Origin: Anabaena lutea FACHB-196
Lineage (GTDB): Bacteria > Cyanobacteriota > Cyanobacteriia > Cyanobacteriales > Nostocaceae
Direction of reading: 5' to 3'
DNA length: 64,000 nucleotides
Assembly (NCBI RefSeq): GCF_014698305.1
Contig: NZ_JACJST010000019.1
Coordinates: forward strand, 1-64,000
Shown here in pieces: positions 58,468 to 64,000 of the stretch; positions within the stretch are counted from its first letter, which is position 1, and the number at the start of each line of letters is the position of its first letter. A program made the position numbers and the translations under genes. The notes beneath the pieces were generated by a model that saw nothing but the letters and a program-made list of their open reading frames with translations, was not told the DNA's origin and ran no database searches.

Positions 58468-60654
58468 CTATTTTTTGCCGAAAATAGAGGAAATTTCCGC
58501 TGCTGATTCGATCACTTCCAGGTCTATATCAGGCGTAGAGGTGCGTAATTCTATCAGTTCTTCAGGTAGATTAACTTTGATGTCAGCACCATTAATAATA
58601 GATCCTAACAGCCCTAATTCATCTTCTAACAACTGATCAATGGCTTCACCCAACATATTTTCCTGTGTATAGTTTGGTCGTGCTACCAGGACTATACCAT
58701 CACTATAAGGTTGGATTAACAATGGATCATTGGAAATGCTGAGAGGATTAGTATCTAGTATTACTAAATCATAGCGCTCGCGTGCGTCTTCTATCAAGCG
58801 GCGCATTTCGCTCGATTCTAGTATTGCAGCAGATTGACGCACAGGGCCGGCGCTGGGAATAATGTATAAATTTTCGACATCGGGAACTAAGCGAATACAG
58901 TCACTCAAGCTGGAATAATAAATCAGTGGTTCCATAGTGGCATAGGAGTCAGGCGCAACTTTCAGGGACGAAGCGCGGGAGGGCGATCGCAAATCTGTTT
59001 CGATAATCAAGGTTCTTTTCCCAGCCAGTGCGGAAGCTATACCCAAGTTGTAAGCACTCACTGTTTTACCTTCTTGGCTACTGACGCTAGTAATCAATAT
59101 CACCTTTAAGTTTTTACCGCCTATCCGGCGCAAATTACTGCGAAACTTCTCATAAAACTCTAAATAGGGCGAATCTGAGGAAAGTAGCACTGGTAAGGCT
59201 TCTGGATCTAAATTATCAACTGGGATGAAAGGCAATTCTCCCAGGAGTAGCACTTCTTTTTGTTTGAGACTTTCGCGGATATCCTCTCTGGTTTTGAAAG
59301 TTCCTTCCAGTGACCCCAACAAAAATATCACACCACCACCAATGACCACACCCAAAAAACCACCGATAGCCAATGTCGCAGGGACACTCTTTGGTTTAAT
59401 AGGAGCAGTGCTAACTGTGGGCTGGCTGGCAATACTAAGACTACTTACAGTTTCTGCTTCTGCGGTTTTAGCATCAGTGAGCTTTGCTTGCATTTGGTCA
59501 TAGATAGCTTTTTTCAGACCAACAACCTGTTCCAAACGCGATCGCTCTAATTGTTTATTGGGTACAAGCGAAGATTCTCGTCTTAATTGTTCCTCCTGTT
59601 CCTTTTGCTGTTTTAGTTGTTGTTCTAGCATCTCTCGTTGGGTTTGCAAAGCCACCATTTGGTTTGCTAATGCCTGCCGCGTGGGGTCTAGACTACTTTG
59701 GGTACGAATACCCTGAACATTACCTTGGATAGGGGCTGCAATCCCACCACCACCTAACACCTCAGCAGCACGTTCTTGGAGTAATTCTTCCGAGGCATCT
59801 TTTTGGCGCTGTAATTGAATCATTGTCGGGTGTTCAGGTCGTAAATCTTTCCTGAGAACAGCGATTTGTGATTCAGCTTGATAAATTTGCGATCGCAAGT
59901 TGGCAATAATTGGATCAGCACTCAAAGCCGAAGAAACATAAGCCTGTCCCACTGTTAACCCCAACTTATTTTCTAAACTACGCATTTGGGCATCAATCCC
60001 AGAAATGGTAAATCTAAGTTGCCTTTGTTGATTTTGGCTAGTAGTAATACCATTTAGCAAACTTCCATTTTCCGCTGCTAAAATTGCTGGTCGCTCCAGG
60101 CGATCATATTGTTCTAATTTATTCTCAGCAGCTTGGAGTTCTTGCTTAAACTCTGGTAAGCGATCATTCAGTTTTTTAATAATAGCTTTTAATCGTCCAG
60201 TATTAATCTCGCCACTCAACTGAACCATTGACTTCATCAATTCATCCAATACCTCTTTGGCTCGGTTGGGATTGCTATCTACGTACTTAAGGATAATACC
60301 TGAAAAGTCTAATTTCCCAGTTTTGTCTGCCTTAGGCAATTTAATTGACACATTTGCACCAATGGTTTTTGGTTTAGTTTTTACCTTTGCTGCCACATTT
60401 TCAATAATTTGGTTGGATAATAAAATTTCCTGTGTCAGTTCTTTACCTTGTTCTTGAATTTCCGTACCAGTTTTGGAGAAAGAAATTGTGGGACTAACGT
60501 AGTTCAAAGCAGATTCTGCTACGTAACTAACTGGTGGATCTGGTTGTATTGCCACTACTACCGAACCAGCTATTACTACCGAAAAACTAGCCAGTCCAAT
60601 CCATTTATACTTTTCAAAGGCAATAATATAGCGTTTAACAATTGGTGGTGTCAT
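58468..60654 (-). CDS. Exopolysaccharide chain-length / BY-kinase-like protein
   Basis: 728 aa, Wzc-like. An N-terminal Wzz domain with membrane helix (~17-38), a long coiled coil (~150-400) and second helix (TLAIGGFLGVVIGGGVIFLL, ~425-445), then a cytoplasmic ATPase: Walker A SSQEGKTVSAYNLG, Walker A' IETDLRS, Walker B LVILDTNPL. The Tyr cluster usual at the C-terminus of tyrosine autokinases is missing (the last ~65 residues have no Tyr beyond PNYTQ), so autokinase activity is doubtful. It works with the exporter encoded next (60709-62091). Confidence 0.88.
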   Translation of the reverse strand: MTPPIVKRYIIAFEKYKWIGLASFSVVIAGSVVVAIQPDPPVSYVAESALNYVSPTISFSKTGTEIQEQGKELTQEILLSNQIIENVAAKVKTKPKTIGANVSIKLPKADKTGKLDFSGIILKYVDSNPNRAKEVLDELMKSMVQLSGEINTGRLKAIIKKLNDRLPEFKQELQAAENKLEQYDRLERPAILAAENGSLLNGITTSQNQQRQLRFTISGIDAQMRSLENKLGLTVGQAYVSSALSADPIIANLRSQIYQAESQIAVLRKDLRPEHPTMIQLQRQKDASEELLQERAAEVLGGGGIAAPIQGNVQGIRTQSSLDPTRQALANQMVALQTQREMLEQQLKQQKEQEEQLRRESSLVPNKQLERSRLEQVVGLKKAIYDQMQAKLTDAKTAEAETVSSLSIASQPTVSTAPIKPKSVPATLAIGGFLGVVIGGGVIFLLGSLEGTFKTREDIRESLKQKEVLLLGELPFIPVDNLDPEALPVLLSSDSPYLEFYEKFRSNLRRIGGKNLKVILITSVSSQEGKTVSAYNLGIASALAGKRTLIIETDLRSPSRASSLKVAPDSYATMEPLIYYSSLSDCIRLVPDVENLYIIPSAGPVRQSAAILESSEMRRLIEDARERYDLVILDTNPLSISNDPLLIQPYSDGIVLVARPNYTQENMLGEAIDQLLEDELGLLGSIINGADIKVNLPEELIELRTSTPDIDLEVIESAAEISSIFGKK

Positions 60655-60708
60655 AGTATTTAATTAGTTATTAATTCTTAGTTATTAGTCATAACTTCTT
60701 CCTGAAAA

Positions 60709-62091
60709 TTATCTATTTGTTGAAGAACCACCACCGCCGAAGAAGCCGCTACCAAAGTTTTCAAAAAAGCGAGTAAATGACTGCACATTAAAAAAGGGTT
60801 GAGTAATGATATTTAATAAATTGCTAATTCTACCAATTAGGTTTCTCCCCACAACAATCACATCATTATCTTGTAGTGCCACATTTTGAGAAGCATCACC
60901 ACCAAGTGCCTTTTTGGCATCAAGTCTTTGAGTAACAGCTTTTCCTTGTTCAGGATCAAAACGAACCAAGGCAATATCCCTAAGATTAGCAGTATTCAGA
61001 GGAACATTTCCCAGCACATCTAGAAATGTACTACCATTCGGCAGTGATTGCGTAGCAATTCCTCCTGCGGCATAGTTTAACACTCGGACTTTAATCTGGG
61101 GAATCGCTAAAGTTGAACGTGCCACCAATTTGCGATCATAACCGTCATCAGTACCAGGTTCCCGGCGAGGTATAATTATTGCATCCCCATCTTGTAAGCG
61201 CAGGTTAGGTAGTGAACCACCATTTTGCAAAGCTGCATATAAATTAATATTTTGTGAAACTATGGAACCATCAGTTAATTTACGACGAATTAGCACTTGT
61301 CGTAGGTCAGCAGTCAAGGTGGAACCACCAGCTAAAGGTAAAACATCACTAATTCGAGGCATTCCCGAACTCGCCGAATAAATTCCTGGACGAAATACTT
61401 CCCCAGTAATAGTAACTTGTACTGGTCGCATCTGTGCTAAAGATACTATTATTATATCAGTAGTAATACGGCTCAAAGCCAAGCGAATTTTTTCTTGGGC
61501 TTCTTCCAAAGTTAAGCCTTGTATAGAAACTTTCCCTACTTGTGGGATGACAATATTGCCATCTTGATTAATTGTGGCTTGAAAACTCAAATCGGGACGT
61601 TGCCCACTCAGTGATAACAATATCTTGGGATTAATGACATAACGATCTAAACCAGCTCGAATTTTTTCCTGTGCTTCTTGCAAACTCAAGCCTTGTAAAG
61701 AGATAATCCCCAATAGGGGTACTGCAATATTTCCTTCTACATTAATTGCAGCTTGAAAACTTAAGTCTGGAAAACGCTCAACTGTTACAGCAATAGCATC
61801 GCCAACTCCTAACCTGTATGGGCCAGGAGGACGCTGAACCACAACGGTAATTCCATCTCCTATCCCTAAGAGATAGCGGTTGAATTGCGGAGAAATTTCG
61901 TCATTTTCATTAGGAGATATCACATCAGAACTTGTAGGAGGTACGGTAAATTGTTCTGGTAATTGTTCACCTGAAGGTGAAGGCTGGGCTGCAACGGGTG
62001 AGATAGATGTAGTTAAGCTAACACTCACCTGAAGAGTTAAAACACACAAGACGCTGAATTTACGCATATGAGAACTGGAAACTATAAACAT
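60709..62091 (-). CDS. Wza-like polysaccharide export protein
   Basis: 460 aa outer-membrane exporter family. Signal peptide (Met9 start, VLCVLTLQVSVSLTTSISPVAA), then tandem poly-export motifs: YRLGVGDAIAVTVERFPDLS and two copies of QGLSLQEAQEKIR / QGLTLEEAQEKIR, i.e. a duplicated domain. Then SLBB-type domains (VQVTITGEVFRPGIYSA, VRVLNYAAGG). A C-terminal amphipathic part and Gly-rich tail follow. The translational start may be Met9 (62067). Same strand as the Wzc-like gene, 54 bases apart, so an operon. Confidence 0.9.
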   Translation of the reverse strand: MFIVSSSHMRKFSVLCVLTLQVSVSLTTSISPVAAQPSPSGEQLPEQFTVPPTSSDVISPNENDEISPQFNRYLLGIGDGITVVVQRPPGPYRLGVGDAIAVTVERFPDLSFQAAINVEGNIAVPLLGIISLQGLSLQEAQEKIRAGLDRYVINPKILLSLSGQRPDLSFQATINQDGNIVIPQVGKVSIQGLTLEEAQEKIRLALSRITTDIIIVSLAQMRPVQVTITGEVFRPGIYSASSGMPRISDVLPLAGGSTLTADLRQVLIRRKLTDGSIVSQNINLYAALQNGGSLPNLRLQDGDAIIIPRREPGTDDGYDRKLVARSTLAIPQIKVRVLNYAAGGIATQSLPNGSTFLDVLGNVPLNTANLRDIALVRFDPEQGKAVTQRLDAKKALGGDASQNVALQDNDVIVVGRNLIGRISNLLNIITQPFFNVQSFTRFFENFGSGFFGGGGSSTNR

Positions 62092-62117
62092 CAGTGAGTG
62101 TAGTTAAATAATTTACT

Positions 62118-62840
62118 TTAAAGAGCCTTCGCCATCAATGCAGTTTGCACTGTTGCACCCAGAGACTGAAGCTTTGTCCAAGATGTTTCCACTTGCCCAA
62201 AAGGCTCAATTGGTATCAGAATGCTTACAGCCACCCAAGGAACGCGCTTTTTTTGCCACTGTGCTAATTGGTCTGCCACAAACCACTTTACTGGTGATGA
62301 AGTTCCGCCATCTGGCATCGCGTACCATTGTAAAACAGCAAAAGTTTGTTGTTGTGTCGTCGCTCGAAAAAATCTAGCTTCAACTTTTTTGGTCACTTTT
62401 AACTCTGGAGTGGAAGGCTGTTTAACAGTAAATTCACTATCCCGATATTGAGCTATATTCCACTGTCCCCAAGTTAATTTCCCCCAGCCGTTAATATCTG
62501 TCCACTCTATCTCTGGTTGATCTCTCGGTCCGTTTTGTGGTAGCAACAGCAGTATAACCTCAATTGCTGAATCTTCTGGCTTGAGTATCTGTAAAGACCA
62601 TTTATGTTCGCCAATTTGTGATTCTGACTGTTTAATAGTTTGCCACCCAGGAAGACTTAATCCCACTTTGCGGATATTTTTCAATTCATTGAGTTCTCTT
62701 ACTGGCGGTGGTTGTTTCCATGACCATTTTCCTGTTAGGTATCCAGGAACTGCTCCTATACCTAACAGCAGTATCAGCAATATTAGCACTGCTACCTGAC
62801 TCCATTGCTGTTCTTTGAAAAACTTGGATAAGGAAGTCAT
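62118..62840 (-). CDS. Cyanoexosortase B system-associated protein
   Basis: 240 aa. One N-terminal membrane helix (VAVLILLILLLGIGAVPGYL, ~17-36), then a mostly beta extracytoplasmic domain (LPGWQTIKQSESQIGEHKW; GWGKLTWGQWNIAQYRDSEF). The pattern fits the EpsI-like protein that accompanies cyanobacterial exosortase B. Same strand as the exosortase and export genes; 26 bases before the Wza-like gene. Exact role in the system is unproven. Confidence 0.8.
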   Translation of the reverse strand: MTSLSKFFKEQQWSQVAVLILLILLLGIGAVPGYLTGKWSWKQPPPVRELNELKNIRKVGLSLPGWQTIKQSESQIGEHKWSLQILKPEDSAIEVILLLLPQNGPRDQPEIEWTDINGWGKLTWGQWNIAQYRDSEFTVKQPSTPELKVTKKVEARFFRATTQQQTFAVLQWYAMPDGGTSSPVKWFVADQLAQWQKKRVPWVAVSILIPIEPFGQVETSWTKLQSLGATVQTALMAKAL

Positions 62841-63183
62841 TAGTAAAATTTCTCACACTTAGATTGCATTATACTCCATTAAATGTGGAAATATTTGCAA
62901 ACAAGTAGGAATGCACAAATAAATATAACTACGGCAGGATTCAGGAGATTGGGAGACGCGGAGAGATTTTAATTCAAATATGTATGCGTGTTCCAAAACC
63001 CTTGTAGAGACGTTGTCTACAAAGTCGCTACATCCTTTTTCACTCCTATATTTATTGAATTTTGGGCATTGCATAATTGCGGGATGATTTGAGAATCTGC
63101 ATCAATATATAATCACCGCGTCTCCGCGTCTCCGCGTCAGCCTCAATCATCTCCTTATTCAGCAACGCCGAATTTTGAATTTT
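62841..63183. other. Intergenic region between exosortase and its accessory gene
   Basis: 343 bases with a CCGCGTCT octamer run at 63114-63139, a short GAGACGCGGAGAG at 62953-62965 and a TTGTAGAGACGTTGTCTACAA palindrome near 63001. No gene was seen. Confidence 0.4.
63114..63139. repeat. Octamer tandem repeat (CCGCGTCT)
   Basis: Three CCGCGTCT units. Same STRR family as at 6841-6875 and 46849-46892. Confidence 0.6.
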
Positions 63184-64000
63184 TTAAACCTCCCCCACTT
63201 CCTCGTCTGACTTAATTGCTGATTCTTCTGAGAAATAACTATTCATCCAATTTAGCAAAGGTATAAGTAATAACAACATACAACCAGAGTAGAGGTCGCC
63301 ACCCCAACCTTCATGTAGCCATGAAAAAGCTCCATCTTGGCCTGTACCGTGAAAGAATGCCAGTAAAGTGTTACGAATGATATTAGCAGTTACACTGATG
63401 ACCACAGCAAGAGATAGAAAACCAAAAGTTATCCGCCGTGAAGATAAAGCATCTGTCCAATAAAGCAGCATTAAGCTCACATAAAGAGTGGTAAATAACA
63501 TTTTCAAGCCTGCACAATAGGGGGCTACTTCCACGATTCTCCCTCCTATATATAAATTTATACCATCTACTACTACTGTCATCCCAGATTGATTGAGGAT
63601 AAAGGCAGCTGTACCAGCAATAAAGCTTTGGAGAGGAAAGCTATAGGGAGTTATCAAGTAAGGTAATGCTGTTGGAGTAGCTAAAAATACTAGTATTAGG
63701 GGAAATCCTTGTAATTTTAACCCTGGTATTCCCTTGAACCATAAGCAAAGTCCTGACAGTATGATGGGCAAGGAAAGATTAACCCATTCAGTCACTCCAC
63801 TTAAATAAAAAATCACCCCTATTATTAATAAGCCAAGTCCAACGGGATGGGTAATATTAGCTAAACGTTGCCACTGTTTCCGGTTTGTCCAAGCCAGATA
63901 AGCAGCAAATGGTAGACCGATAATACCGTGGCTGAAATACTCATGTTCTATGCTGATAGTTTTGTGCAGCCAACCATCTAACCAATGTAGCAATATAGGA
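63184..64000 (-). CDS. Cyanoexosortase (type B), 5' end beyond the window
   Basis: 269 residues are visible; the frame is open to the window edge, so the N-terminus is missing. A multi-pass membrane transpeptidase-like protease that processes PEP-CTERM proteins. Catalytic Cys in VAPYCAGLKM, Arg in NIIRNTLL, and His in WLHEGWGGDLY are all present within eight or so helices. It adjoins the exosortase-associated and exopolysaccharide export genes. A probable substrate type is the PEP-CTERM protein at 3602-4267. Confidence 0.88.
   Translation of the reverse strand, partial: PILLHWLDGWLHKTISIEHEYFSHGIIGLPFAAYLAWTNRKQWQRLANITHPVGLGLLIIGVIFYLSGVTEWVNLSLPIILSGLCLWFKGIPGLKLQGFPLILVFLATPTALPYLITPYSFPLQSFIAGTAAFILNQSGMTVVVDGINLYIGGRIVEVAPYCAGLKMLFTTLYVSLMLLYWTDALSSRRITFGFLSLAVVISVTANIIRNTLLAFFHGTGQDGAFSWLHEGWGGDLYSGCMLLLLIPLLNWMNSYFSEESAIKSDEEVGEV

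Overview
The window comes from a filamentous, probably heterocyst-forming cyanobacterium (Nostocales, Nostoc/Anabaena type). The evidence is the frequent HIP1 octamer GCGATCGC, heptamer and octamer tandem repeats (STRR type), several families of small inverted-repeat elements between genes, and typical cyanobacterial proteins (DUF1825, DUF1995, a PEP-CTERM/cyanoexosortase system, type II NDH, a kinase-FGE fusion). No strain is claimed.

Layout. 1-640: gene debris, including the 3' end of a tyrosine recombinase. 735-9200: housekeeping genes (M20 amidohydrolase, Calvin-cycle class II aldolase with a clear terminator, PEP-CTERM protein, nitrilase-type amidase, HAD hydrolase, NdbB-like quinone reductase, an AAC(6')-like acetyltransferase, ChaB). 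9495-9776: two abutting miniature elements. 9830-23145: the most striking region. A two-HKD phospholipase-D-like lipoprotein nuclease gene (minus strand) is split inside its second catalytic HKD motif by an 11.7-kb Tn554-like transposon (about 10271-21954). The element carries tnpA-tnpB-tnpC at its right end. Its cargo is a double-glycine peptide, a Bro/Rha-like protein with a PD-(D/E)xK signature and a 49-bp perfect palindrome, a three-gene HTH-containing module, a tRNA-like sequence, and an XRE-ImmA/IrrE pair with its own operator. 23458-38325: cysteine desulfurase, DUF1995, a large zinc metalloprotease, family 4 uracil-DNA glycosylase, tyrS-pyrF, PBP1A, DUF1825, and J-domain/TPR, TM2 and helix-hairpin-helix proteins. 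38326-45584: tandem repeats, lepB, and a five-gene operon around a divergent Hsp70 with its own J-like and GrpE-like partners. 46077-50724: an RPIG repeat protein, uvrB, a frameshifted toxin-domain remnant with an immunity-like gene, and a TPR protein. 50777-55818: a serine/threonine kinase-FGE fusion whose C-terminus looks like a diversity-generating-retroelement variable region, then a DEDDh exonuclease-ATPase fusion. 55974-58464: two rhomboid proteases flanking a membrane protein with an HNH-like motif. 58468-64000: exopolysaccharide chain-length/tyrosine-kinase-like protein, Wza-like exporter, cyanoexosortase-B-associated protein and the truncated cyanoexosortase.

How the parts fit. The core genes are ordinary cyanobacterial chromosome. 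The exosortase at the right end is of the class that processes PEP-CTERM proteins such as the one at 3602-4267, and it sits with polysaccharide export genes, as is usual. The novel material lies in the Tn554-like element, the probable DGR target kinase, the exonuclease-ATPase fusion and the variant Hsp70 operon. All calls come from reading the sequence and protein motifs; no database search was run.
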